From Pseudodesulfovibrio sp. (lineage in GTDB: Bacteria; Desulfobacterota; Desulfovibrionia; Desulfovibrionales; Desulfovibrionaceae): 6,525 nucleotides of DNA. The position numbers and the translations under genes were made by a program. The notes below the pieces were generated by a model. It saw only the letters and a program-made list of their open reading frames with translations, was not told the DNA's origin and did no database searches. The DNA lies in contig JAFLJW010000145.1 in the NCBI GenBank assembly GCA_022712815.1, positions 1-6,525 of the forward strand, in the 5' to 3' direction. Positions 1-6,295 of the stretch are shown piece after piece. Within the stretch, counting starts at the first letter, position 1, and every line of letters starts with the position of its first letter.

Positions 1-65
1 GGGTAAAGTTATTCGCTTGCCTGCCACGCCGGAGGCCGCGAGTTCGAGTCTCGTCGGCTCCGCCA
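1..65 (+). tRNA. 3' part of a tRNA-like gene, isotype unresolved (5' part outside the window)
   Basis: A T arm is visible: stem 38-42 pairs with 50-54 around the loop TTCGAGT (43-49). It is followed by a 7-base acceptor strand CGGCTCC (55-61), discriminator G (62) and an encoded CCA (63-65). The 5+7 spacing is canonical and argues against tRNA-Sec (5+8). The discriminator G fits tRNA-Ser and a few others and argues against tmRNA, which normally carries A there. Upstream, GCCT (19-22) can pair with AGGC (33-36), as in a long variable arm, which would suit Ser. Alternatively 21-27 (CTGCCAC) reads as an anticodon loop with GCC, but its stem has a mismatch and the D-arm region fits poorly. The gene end is fairly sure; the isotype is not. 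Confidence 0.6.
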
Positions 66-67
66 CT

Positions 68-114
68 AAAAGAAAAAGGACTTCAAGCAATTCGCTTGAG
101 GTCCTTTTTCTTTT
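68..114. terminator. Strong intrinsic, bidirectional terminator after the tRNA-like gene
   Basis: Bases 68-88 pair with 94-114 over 21 base pairs with one T-G wobble (82 with 100), leaving a 5-base loop (89-93). The right arm ends in a T-rich run (105-114) and the left arm begins with an A-rich run, so the hairpin can end transcription from either side. It starts three bases after the encoded CCA, as expected for a terminator of a stable RNA gene. Confidence 0.9.
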
Positions 115-641
115 GCCAATCGTTTTCCAGTCTGGTGGGCCCGATGCTCAAGCTGTCTTCCAAAATCATCAGATAGAAATAAAAATATCCAAAAATTTCC
201 GGGAATATGGTATGCAAAAGGTGTTTAACAAACTGCAACCAAAGGAGGTTTTGGACAGGCTGGCAACGGTGCTCCTGCAATTCACAAAACATGTTCGCCG
301 TTGATGGAATTCTTCAGTCCTTCAGAGAGATTCACGGAGATTGGGGCAATCCGGCGGGCGACCCTACTTTCCAAAAAGGAACTAGTAGGCAAAAAGTGCG
401 TACTTTACAGCACCCCTACATTTTGTTTCATTTTAATGGATATATGCTCAACAGCAATGCAAAGGTCAGGAAGATGCGTCATGTTGTGGCGCACAGCGAT
501 CAGCGCATTGCCCGTTCCTATGGTTTACGTTGTTGGTTCATATCGGCACCAGCCGTTTCATGCGAAGGAGAGCCGGTTCCGAATTGGGTGAGAGGCGTTG
601 GTCGCACGGGCTGAAAGACCATGAAGGATTGAGAGGCGGTC
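115..641. other. Long spacer without a recognisable gene between the tRNA terminator and dmrB
   Basis: This stretch of about 530 bases has open frames on both strands, but none has a familiar protein pattern, and the longer minus-strand frames mostly shadow dmrB. The first half is AT-richer than the flanking genes. A good Shine-Dalgarno-like AAAGGAGG lies at 241-248 without a convincing reading frame behind it. A short frame ending at 304 gives a helical-looking peptide and could be the worn-down end of a former gene. The spacer must also carry the promoter of the dmrB-mptG pair. No clear sigma-70 promoter stands out; TTTACA at 404-409 is the best -35-like hexamer but has no good partner. Confidence 0.6.
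384..404. promoter_or_regulatory. Imperfect palindrome, possible operator (HxlR-like in appearance)
   Basis: AGTAGGCA (384-391) is matched in inverted orientation by TGCGTACT (397-404) at 7 of 8 positions, with five A/G-rich bases between. A second, looser inverted repeat overlaps it to the left: CTACT..TTCC (364-372) against GGAACTAGTAG (378-388). AGTA...TACT arms around an A-tract resemble operators of HxlR-type winged-helix regulators, many of which respond to aldehydes or quinones. No regulator gene is visible in the window, so the assignment rests on pattern alone. Confidence 0.25.
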
Positions 642-1205
642 ATGAAAGTTGTATGGGGTATCACCGGTGCCGGAGATTTGCTGCCGGAGTTGTTCGACAT
701 AATGGAGGACGTGGTCCGAGACCCTGAGGTTGAAATCACGGTAATCCTGTCCAAAGCCGCAGAAACAGTGATCAAATGGTACAAACTGTCGGATCGTTTG
801 GCTTCGATTGCCAAGCGGGTCCATACCGAAAAGGACGCGAACACACCTTTCCTCGCAGGCCCTATGCAGGTGGGCAAATACGAATTTTTTCTTGTGGCCC
901 CACTGACTGCCAACAGTACCGCAAAAATTGCCCATGGCATAGCCGACACCCTCATCACCAACTGTGTTGCGCAGATCAGCAAGGGGACTACACCAGCATA
1001 TTTGGTCCCTGTGGACAGGCAACTCGGTTCGACCACGACCACACTTCCCGACGGCACTTCGTTTAAATTGAGAGTTCGCCCTGTCGATGTGGCCAATGTT
1101 GAGCTTATTAAGGGCATCGACGGCTTGAATGTGCTTGACGGCATTGACGAGATCAAGCTGATTTTTGCCAGTCATCTGAAGGGAAGCCCAGGGAGATTAT
1201 CATGA
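642..1205 (+). CDS. dmrB: Dihydromethanopterin reductase-like flavoprotein (DmrB/archaeoflavoprotein family)
   Basis: This 187-residue soluble flavoprotein probably catalyses the last step of H4MPT synthesis, FMN-dependent reduction of dihydromethanopterin in the cytoplasm. The N-terminus has a Rossmann-like beta strand and the glycine turn GITGAGDLLPE (6-16). The segment APLTANSTAKIAHGIADTL (86-104) is the FMN-phosphate-binding loop typical of the flavoprotein family that also includes PPC decarboxylase and UbiX. Only one cysteine is present (108), so the ferredoxin-like 4Fe-4S extension of the archaeal DmrX type is absent and the electron donor must be separate. The ATG is preceded by GAGG (633-636). 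The gene overlaps mptG by ATGA, implying translational coupling. Related family members act on other substrates, so the family is surer than the reaction; the H4MPT neighbours support it. Confidence 0.8.
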   Translation: MKVVWGITGAGDLLPELFDIMEDVVRDPEVEITVILSKAAETVIKWYKLSDRLASIAKRVHTEKDANTPFLAGPMQVGKYEFFLVAPLTANSTAKIAHGIADTLITNCVAQISKGTTPAYLVPVDRQLGSTTTTLPDGTSFKLRVRPVDVANVELIKGIDGLNVLDGIDEIKLIFASHLKGSPGRLS

Positions 1206-2167
1206 AAGTGACCGTCATTGCCCAAGCCAGATTGCACTTCGGATTCATGAACCTGGACCCCGAACTTGGCAAGGTATACGGCAGCGTCGGGGTCAGCTTG
1301 GACAGGCCGTTCACCAAAATAACGGCCCGGCCTGCCAATGTCTTTTCCATACAGGGGCCACGGGCAAAGCAGGTCGGCAGGTGCGCGGAAATTCTCGCCC
1401 GCCATTACGGCACCGAATGGAAGGCGCATCTGGTGGTTGAAGAAACCATAGACAGACATTCCGGCCTTGGTTCAGGGACCCAGACGGCCTTGGCCACGGC
1501 CGCCGCGCTGTTGCGGATGCATGGATTGGAGTACGATCTCCGGGATGCTGCCGGTGCCTTGGGCCGGGGGCTTCGCTCTGGGGTCGGCATCGCGGCATTC
1601 AAAACCGGAGGGCTCATCCTGGATGGCGGGCACGCACAACTGGGCAGGCCGGAAAGAATAACTCCTTCCATACCGCTGGTACGACACGATTTCCCGATGG
1701 ACTGGCGTTTTGTGCTCTTTCTCCCCGCAGTGCCTCCCGGCCTGTCAGGGAAAAACGAAGCCAAGGTCTTCAAGGAATTAGGTGATACCCGCGCCATCAC
1801 GGATGCCATCTGCCGGACCGTCCTCCTGAAGATGCTGCCCGCTCTGGTGGAGCGGGACATAGTGTCTTTCGGCAACGCTTTGACGGAAATAGATACCAGA
1901 ACGGGTCAATTTTTCCACAAGGCGCAGGGAGGGACATACCGGGAAAGTCTGGCCCACAACGCCGTGGAAACCCTGCTCGCAGCCGGGGCGTATGGTGTCG
2001 GCCAAAGCTCGTGGGGGCCGTGTCTGTACGGACTTGTCGACCAGCGGACCGAGGACGATGTGGTCCGGGCAGCCGAAGGCTACCTGGCAGATCTCGGACT
2101 GACGGGGAGGGTTCTTGTGGCCTCGGTCAACAACACGGGTGCGGAAATATCTTCAAGTGATGAGTGA
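1202..2167 (+). CDS. mptG: Beta-ribofuranosylaminobenzene 5'-phosphate (RFAP) synthase
   Basis: RFAP synthase joins p-aminobenzoate (in archaea 4-hydroxybenzoate has also been proposed) to phosphoribosyl pyrophosphate with loss of CO2 and pyrophosphate. This is the first committed step of the arylamine branch of H4MPT and the usual marker gene of H4MPT users. The 321-residue length is normal. It is a GHMP-kinase-fold protein: the N-terminus has ARLHFGFMNLDP (9-20), the glycine-rich phosphate-binding motif is HSGLGSGTQTALATA (86-100), and the family segment GRGLRSGVGIAAFKTGG (121-137) follows. A C-terminal Gly-rich stretch (AAGAYGVGQSSWGPCLYG) completes the GHMP domain. The start is set by GGGAG (1191-1195) six bases upstream and by the ATGA overlap with dmrB. 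The 3' end faces the DUF447 gene with a one-base gap. Confidence 0.93.
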   Translation: MKVTVIAQARLHFGFMNLDPELGKVYGSVGVSLDRPFTKITARPANVFSIQGPRAKQVGRCAEILARHYGTEWKAHLVVEETIDRHSGLGSGTQTALATAAALLRMHGLEYDLRDAAGALGRGLRSGVGIAAFKTGGLILDGGHAQLGRPERITPSIPLVRHDFPMDWRFVLFLPAVPPGLSGKNEAKVFKELGDTRAITDAICRTVLLKMLPALVERDIVSFGNALTEIDTRTGQFFHKAQGGTYRESLAHNAVETLLAAGAYGVGQSSWGPCLYGLVDQRTEDDVVRAAEGYLADLGLTGRVLVASVNNTGAEISSSDE

Positions 2168-2168
2168 A

Positions 2169-2738
2169 TCAATCGGCGGCGGTGACTTTGGTGAGCAGCT
2201 CTCTGATTGCTGTCTCATAAGAGGAACCAGGCGCAACTTTCGCGATAACCCGGGTGTTCTCACAGAGTTGATCCACGGCTACCTGACCCAGGAGATGGCA
2301 GCGGGTGGATAGTACGAGACTTTCCAGGAATAATCCTTTGGCTCGGTTGATGAGTCTGACGGGCCCGGATTGGCTTTCGAAAAGGCTCTCGGCCTCCAGC
2401 AGCACTTTTCCTTCTTGCTCCTCAAACCTGACAAGCCGTACCGCGAGCCAGGGGGGAGTTTCGGCCAGCACCGGGAGTCCGGCGGCTTCGCCCTCGTGGA
2501 TGGTTTCAAAGGTGAGCCGATCCCGCCTGTTCAACGCGTTGTGCAGACTTACGGGGTCCTCGACGAAGTTGATGACGAAAGACTGGTGTTCCAGGATCGC
2601 CTCCAAGGTGGAAGTTCCCTTGAACAGAGCTGCCTTGAGGGTCGTGCCATCGTCGGTCCATACGCCGAACGGTGCAGTCGCGACGCTGTCTCCCCGGTTG
2701 ACGGTGACGACAACCTCGTAGATCCAGTGGTGGCGCAT
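2169..2738 (-). CDS. DUF447 family protein (flavin-reductase-like split barrel) of H4MPT/methanofuran clusters
   Basis: This 189-residue protein belongs to DUF447, a family of unknown reaction found in archaea with H4MPT and in bacteria carrying H4MPT C1 genes. The N-terminal half resembles an FMN-binding split barrel: IYEVVVTVNRGD (6-17), then APFGVW (22-27) and a Lys-Gly-Thr-Ser segment (40-43). The family-typical motif NRAKGLFLESLVLSTR lies at 131-146. Upstream in-frame starts exist (ATG at 2762, TTG at 2804), but homologous N-termini begin just before the IYEVVVT strand, and a candidate promoter places transcription start near 2762, which favours ATG 2738. No strong Shine-Dalgarno sequence precedes any of the three, so the start remains open. 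It is transcribed alone, divergent from mfnB and convergent with mptG. Confidence 0.82.
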   Translation of the reverse strand: MRHHWIYEVVVTVNRGDSVATAPFGVWTDDGTTLKAALFKGTSTLEAILEHQSFVINFVEDPVSLHNALNRRDRLTFETIHEGEAAGLPVLAETPPWLAVRLVRFEEQEGKVLLEAESLFESQSGPVRLINRAKGLFLESLVLSTRCHLLGQVAVDQLCENTRVIAKVAPGSSYETAIRELLTKVTAAD

Positions 2739-2768
2739 GGTCTGTAAAATGGGTGATGTCATAAAGAA

Positions 2769-2797
2769 AACATACGAATTTTTTGGCAATTTGTAAA
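2769..2797 (-). promoter_or_regulatory. Candidate sigma-70-type promoter for the DUF447 gene
   Basis: On the minus strand, TTTACA (2792-2797; 5 of 6 to the consensus -35) is followed after exactly 17 bases by TATGTT (2769-2774; 4 of 6 to the -10). Predicted initiation near 2762 would leave a leader of about 24 bases before ATG 2738. It lies in the AT-rich 110-base spacer shared with mfnB. No equally good promoter was found for mfnB on the plus strand: TTGCAA or TTGCCG are -35-like and TATTAA or TAGAAT are -10-like, but their spacing is poor. Confidence 0.4.
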
Positions 2798-2848
2798 CTT
2801 GCAACTTGCCGGATTTACGAACTGTATTAATAGAATATTGAGGTATAA

Positions 2849-3559
2849 ATGCAGATTTTGGTAAGCGTCACTTCGGAGGAAGAAGTGGCGGAAGCTGTGG
2901 TTGGCGGCGCGGACATCATCGATGTCAAGAACACACGGGAAGGATCGCTGGGAGCTGCCCAGCCCGAGGTTATCCGCCGGATCAAGATGGCGACCCCCGC
3001 GAATATTCCGGTGAGTGCCGCCATCGGCGATGCTCCCCCGTTGCCCGGGACCATGGCTCTGGCCGCTTTGGGAGCAGCCTCCTGCGGTGTGGAGTACGTC
3101 AAGGTCGGACTGTTCGGGGTCAAGACTCTTGCCGAGGGGGAGCACATGGTCCGTTCAGTGTGCCTGGCGGCACGGTCCGCCAACTCGCAGGTCAAGATTA
3201 TGGTGGCGGGTTACGCAGACGGTGCCCGCTTCGGAGCCATGCCCACGGCGGATCTGCCGGAAGCGGCAGCCAGAGGAGGGGCTGACGGCTGTATGCTGGA
3301 TACCATCGTCAAGGGGGAGGACTCCCTTTTTTCATTCATGGATATTGAGGCCCTGCAACACTTTGTGAGCCGTTGCAGAGAGTCTGGCCTGATCACCGCG
3401 CTGGCGGGCAGGCTGGGGGTCGGGGATGTGGAGCTTCTCAGGGAAATTGGCCCGGACATAGCGGGATTTCGTTCCGCTGTCTGTGGCGGCGACAGGACCG
3501 AAGGCCGGGTGGACTCGGAGAGTGTTCGGCGGCTCAGGAAGTTGCTGAATTTGGCCTAG
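2849..3559 (+). CDS. mfnB: (5-formylfuran-3-yl)methyl phosphate synthase
   Basis: MfnB condenses two molecules of glyceraldehyde 3-phosphate into 4-(hydroxymethyl)-2-furancarboxaldehyde phosphate, the furan precursor of methanofuran. The protein has 236 residues and a TIM-barrel pattern: VDV-type strand ADIIDVKNTREGS (21-33), YVKVGLFG (83-90), KIMVAGYAD (116-124) and GCMLDTIVKG (147-156). Residues Asp25, Lys27, Lys85, Asp151 and Lys155 fall at the same numbers as the active-site residues I recall for the Methanocaldococcus jannaschii enzyme, including the Schiff-base lysine 27, so it should be active. The ATG has GAGG (2840-2843) five bases upstream. It is a single-gene unit between two minus-strand units, and its stop codon forms one end of a hairpin shared with mfnE. 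The next enzyme, aminotransferase MfnC, is not in the window. Confidence 0.95.
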   Translation: MQILVSVTSEEEVAEAVVGGADIIDVKNTREGSLGAAQPEVIRRIKMATPANIPVSAAIGDAPPLPGTMALAALGAASCGVEYVKVGLFGVKTLAEGEHMVRSVCLAARSANSQVKIMVAGYADGARFGAMPTADLPEAAARGGADGCMLDTIVKGEDSLFSFMDIEALQHFVSRCRESGLITALAGRLGVGDVELLREIGPDIAGFRSAVCGGDRTEGRVDSESVRRLRKLLNLA

Positions 3560-3586
3560 GGCGTGTCGACAATTAGACACACCCTA
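3557..3586. terminator. Hairpin between convergent mfnB and mfnE, spanning both stop codons
   Basis: Bases 3557-3567 pair with 3576-3586 over 11 positions with one C-A mismatch (3562 with 3581) and an 8-base loop. The left arm begins with the TAG stop of mfnB and the right arm ends with the complement of the TAG stop of mfnE, so the palindrome fills the whole 24-base spacer plus both stops. Neither side has a T-tract, so it is not a textbook intrinsic terminator. It may act as a weak bidirectional terminator or a 3'-end stabiliser. Confidence 0.55.
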
Positions 3587-4243
3587 ACCATTTCCGGCCA
3601 CACGCGTGCCCAAGGTTGCCCCGTCTTCAAGCAGTTGCACGAGCCTTTGGGGAAATTGGCCGTTGATCACCCATGTCTCGTACTTTGCGGTCTTGAGTAT
3701 TTTTCCTAGATGCTTGTCCACTCCGTTGTTGCCGGACAGGCTCTCTGTGTTAATCCTCTCCATGAACACGGCGTTTTGTGCTGTCGGTTCCGTATTGTAG
3801 AGGCCGTCGAGGTCCTTTATCAGGACCAGGCGTGATGCGTTGGCCTGCCCGGCGATCCATGCGGCGATGGAATCAGATGTGACATCCCATGAGTGAGGTA
3901 GCGGATCGCTCTGCCTGAGCCAGTCATGGGGCAGAAATACTGGCACACCAGTCCGCGTTGCCATCTCGGTACCGGGCAATGCCCTGACCACATGGCTGCC
4001 GGGGATCAGGTCCGCGAGCAGCAGGCCATACTGATCCATTCCCAAAATTGCCATCCAGTGCGCGGCAGTGTCGGAGAGCGGGAATCGGCCAGCGTAGTCT
4101 CTGACCGCGTCGGCAAAATCACCGCCGCCGGGTACGACCAGCAGGGGGTGGCTTTTCGCCACTTCAGCAATGGCGTTGCACAATGCAGGAAGTGCGTGAT
4201 GCCGGGCCTGACTACCGCCGATCTTGATGACTGTTCCGGTCAT
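3584..4243 (-). CDS. mfnE: [5-(aminomethyl)furan-3-yl]methyl phosphate kinase, amino acid kinase family
   Basis: MfnE phosphorylates 5-(aminomethyl)-3-furanmethanol phosphate with ATP to the pyrophosphate, the activated furan donor that MfnF then couples. The 219 residues show the amino acid kinase fold: KIGGS (7-11) for ATP phosphates, VVPGGGDFAD (36-45) as the glycine-rich substrate loop, DVTSDSIAAWIA (120-131), and the nucleotide-binding IKDLDGLY (142-149). An in-frame ATG at 4267 would overlap mfnF, but ATG 4243 has GGAG in the sequence GGAGAAG a few bases upstream and puts KIGGS at the usual position, so I chose it. The start is two bases after the mfnF stop, indicating translational coupling in an mfnD-mfnF-mfnE operon. 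Related aspartate and uridylate kinases share the fold, but the neighbours make MfnE the best reading. Confidence 0.88.
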   Translation of the reverse strand: MTGTVIKIGGSQARHHALPALCNAIAEVAKSHPLLVVPGGGDFADAVRDYAGRFPLSDTAAHWMAILGMDQYGLLLADLIPGSHVVRALPGTEMATRTGVPVFLPHDWLRQSDPLPHSWDVTSDSIAAWIAGQANASRLVLIKDLDGLYNTEPTAQNAVFMERINTESLSGNNGVDKHLGKILKTAKYETWVINGQFPQRLVQLLEDGATLGTRVAGNG

Positions 4244-4245
4244 GA

Positions 4246-5298
4246 CTACTTCTCCAGCCAGTTCCATAGCAGGGAAGCCGCGGCCAGGGCGGGCAGGACG
4301 GCACCCTGCTGTTTCTCCGATGACGAGGGATAGGCCACGACCTCCATGCCCAGTCGGTTGCCGACTTCCTCAGCCACAAAGGCTCCGCTGCCTGCGGCCA
4401 ACACTTTGCGCGGCAGGTTGTTGGCGTTTAATGCGGAGAGAACCTGGAGTGCTGCGGCCGTCAGTTCATGTATCTGTGCTTCGTAAATATACCGGGCCAT
4501 GACAAGAATATCGTTTCGATCCAATGCTTCGCTGTCACTGCATGCCAACCGGGCCAACCGCGCATGGGCTTCCTCCTGGGAGGGACCGCGTCCGTCCGCT
4601 GTCTGGCAACTGTAGTCCGATTCCGTCAGATTCCCAAGTAGCACATGGACGTCGGCCATCAGTGAAAACAACTCTGCGGTGACCCGGCACATGGCCCCGC
4701 GCACCGGAACCACTTGGACGAGCGTATCCGGGTTAGTGCGGAGCACTCCGCAGTAGACGAGTTCGCCATAGGTCAGCCGTTCCGTGTCTGTTCTGCCTCG
4801 GGCTGGCACTGTACCCCCAACAAGTGGGATAATGTCGGTGGTCGTGCTGCCAACGTCGATGAGCAGGCCGTCCGGGTGGCTTTCGGCGGCATGCAGGGCA
4901 GAAGCCATCCAGTTGTTAGCAGCAAAATGGAGAGGGGTTTCGGCAACCCTGCCGATCTCGACCCACTCTCCCGACATGACGTCGAGCGCAAAGGTTTCAA
5001 GATCGGGAAACGCCTTGCTCACCGCGTTGCAGATAAAGTTGACTCCTTCCCGCTTTGTACGGAATGAATCGCACAACTCCGCAGTCAGGGTCAGGGCAAG
5101 GTGGGAGCAGGAGCAGGAGTCGAGTTCATGTCCCAACTCGGACAGTTCTCCCACCAGCAACGAAGGATCACGCCAGATCTCGAGAGGGATGCTGGCTGTC
5201 CTGATCTGCACCTCGCCGTTGGCGAGCCGGTCCAGACGAACCGCTTTCACATTGGCTCCACCAACGTCAAAACCTATGATTCCAGACAATTTACTCAT
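4246..5298 (-). CDS. mfnF: MfnF: H4MPT-linked C1-pathway protein of the hydantoinase/oxoprolinase (ASKHA) superfamily
   Basis: MfnF couples the furan pyrophosphate made by MfnE to the phenol oxygen of gamma-glutamyltyramine (or, in bacteria, probably glutamyltyrosine), releasing pyrophosphate and building the ether core of methanofuran. The 350-residue protein has the two phosphate loops of an ASKHA fold, GFDVGGANVKAV (9-20) and LLIDVGSTTTDII (145-157), plus the family motif LTAELCD (71-77) followed by a KREGV turn (82-86). A Cys-rich DSCSCSH patch (60-66) is of unknown meaning. The C-terminal AAGSGAFVAEEVG segment resembles the adenosine-pocket end of such proteins. The ATG is preceded by GGAAGGG and overlaps the mfnD stop by four bases. 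Outside this context the family would be annotated only as a hydantoinase/oxoprolinase homologue, so the name leans partly on its neighbours. Confidence 0.88.
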   Translation of the reverse strand: MSKLSGIIGFDVGGANVKAVRLDRLANGEVQIRTASIPLEIWRDPSLLVGELSELGHELDSCSCSHLALTLTAELCDSFRTKREGVNFICNAVSKAFPDLETFALDVMSGEWVEIGRVAETPLHFAANNWMASALHAAESHPDGLLIDVGSTTTDIIPLVGGTVPARGRTDTERLTYGELVYCGVLRTNPDTLVQVVPVRGAMCRVTAELFSLMADVHVLLGNLTESDYSCQTADGRGPSQEEAHARLARLACSDSEALDRNDILVMARYIYEAQIHELTAAALQVLSALNANNLPRKVLAAGSGAFVAEEVGNRLGMEVVAYPSSSEKQQGAVLPALAAASLLWNWLEK

Positions 5299-6293
5299 AC
5301 AATCCCTTCCTTGCTGAATTCAACTCGGCGTTCGGCCTTAACCCGCTGCGGAAGGGTGCCATGAAAATGTCCGTGCAGGATCGCCTCGGCCAGATTGATA
5401 TTCAGAGTTTCGGAGACGCCTACGTAAGCGGTCGTCAATCTCGGATTAATTTCAATAACCAGACAGGAGTCCTCTTTCAACACCATGTCCACGCCGACAT
5501 ACCCGCCGAGCCCGGGGATGAGTCGTACGGCTTCGGCGGCCAGTTCCATGGCCCGGTCCGAAAGGTGATGTTTGAAAGGGGTGGAGCCGCCCCTGTAGAC
5601 GAATGGTTGGCCGGGAACTATGCGCTGTTCGTTCAGGCAAAGGGGCGTGACATCGAACCCGGAAACAAATACAGTCACGCTGGCATGGGTGCCTTGGTGA
5701 TATCGTTGCAAAAGCATGACTTTCCGCCCGTCCAGCAGGTCCAGTGCCCGGTCCAGTTCGCTTCGGTCCAAAACAAGGCTTACCCCCTCGCAATCCTGGC
5801 TGCAAAGCGGCTTGACCACAAGCGGATATCCCAGGCTGTCGGCCGTGGATTCAACGGTTTCCAGAGTGGCAACGACGGTTTCGGGAAAGGGTATGCCCGC
5901 CTTGAGAAGCAATTGTGCGCAGACGTCCTTGTTCGAGGCCGTCCGTATGCTTTCCGGCGAGCTGCCCAAAAGAATGGTTCCGGCATCCAGAACAATTTGG
6001 CTAAGGTCGGCCAGGCATCCCGCCTCTTCCGGCGCAATGATCAAGACCCCGTCGGCCTGATGGACGAGGGTATTGAATGATGCCTCCCATGAGTCGGTGA
6101 CGGGTACTGTTTCATCGGCGTGTGACGCCTGCATACCGGGACTCAGGCAGGTCACGGTGCGGTAGTTATCCAGATGGGAGAAATCCCGCAAGACTGCATT
6201 GAGTATGGCCTGCCCCTCTGAGGTGGCATTTTGGGCGATAATGGTCCCGGCCATACCTCCTGCACTGAAGAATTCAAACACAAAGATTTTCAT
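5295..6293 (-). CDS. mfnD: ATP-grasp ligase, probable tyramine/tyrosine-glutamate ligase of methanofuran synthesis
   Basis: MfnD in methanogens joins the gamma-carboxylate of glutamate to tyramine with ATP. The methylofuran reported from a methylotroph carries tyrosine instead, so in this presumed bacterium the acceptor may be tyrosine, in keeping with no decarboxylase gene nearby. The 332-residue protein has an N-terminal pre-ATP-grasp domain starting KIFVFEFFSAGG (2-13), the ATP-binding lysines in SNKDV (Lys122) and PLVVKP (Lys161), a GYVGVDMVL strand (264-272) and the metal-binding VIEINPRLTTAYVG (279-292). A GTG three codons earlier is possible, but ATG 6293 has an AGGTG upstream and matches the expected first strand. 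It heads the operon with mfnF and mfnE; its 5' end is only 14 bases from the start of the divergent HisA-like gene. Confidence 0.85.
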   Translation of the reverse strand: MKIFVFEFFSAGGMAGTIIAQNATSEGQAILNAVLRDFSHLDNYRTVTCLSPGMQASHADETVPVTDSWEASFNTLVHQADGVLIIAPEEAGCLADLSQIVLDAGTILLGSSPESIRTASNKDVCAQLLLKAGIPFPETVVATLETVESTADSLGYPLVVKPLCSQDCEGVSLVLDRSELDRALDLLDGRKVMLLQRYHQGTHASVTVFVSGFDVTPLCLNEQRIVPGQPFVYRGGSTPFKHHLSDRAMELAAEAVRLIPGLGGYVGVDMVLKEDSCLVIEINPRLTTAYVGVSETLNINLAEAILHGHFHGTLPQRVKAERRVEFSKEGIV

Positions 6294-6295
6294 TT

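Noticed and set aside
1..65. tmRNA (ssrA) 3' end.
   Set aside because: The T arm and acceptor strand look similar, but the discriminator is G rather than the A expected for alanylation. It is kept only as an alternative because the 5' part is not visible.
11..98. Repeated word ATTCGCTTG in the tRNA-like gene (11-19) and in the terminator loop (90-98).
   Set aside because: Nine bases recurring once, with the second copy formed by the terminator loop and arm, is best taken as chance.
17..304. Plus-strand frame of 95 residues starting inside the tRNA-like gene, with a plausible helical C-terminal end (from Met at 212).
   Set aside because: It begins within an RNA gene and runs through the terminator hairpin. 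The final 30 residues look protein-like but there is no good ribosome binding site, no known family and the length is too short to judge.
207..614. Plus-strand frame of 135 residues in the spacer before dmrB.
   Set aside because: Its composition is rich in Trp, Cys and Arg with no regular secondary-structure pattern, and it has no recognisable motif or ribosome binding site.
518..1175. Two long minus-strand frames (518-1156 and 558-1175) opposite dmrB.
   Set aside because: Both are antisense shadows of the well-supported dmrB frame and show no protein family pattern.
2169..2804. Longer form of the DUF447 protein from a TTG at 2804.
   Set aside because: The extra 22 residues run through AT-rich promoter-like sequence, the start codon is rare and lacks a ribosome binding site, and family members begin near the ATG at 2738.
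3584..4267. Longer form of MfnE from ATG 4267.
   Set aside because: It would overlap mfnF by 22 bases without a Shine-Dalgarno sequence, whereas ATG 4243 has GGAG at a good distance and fits the family N-terminus.
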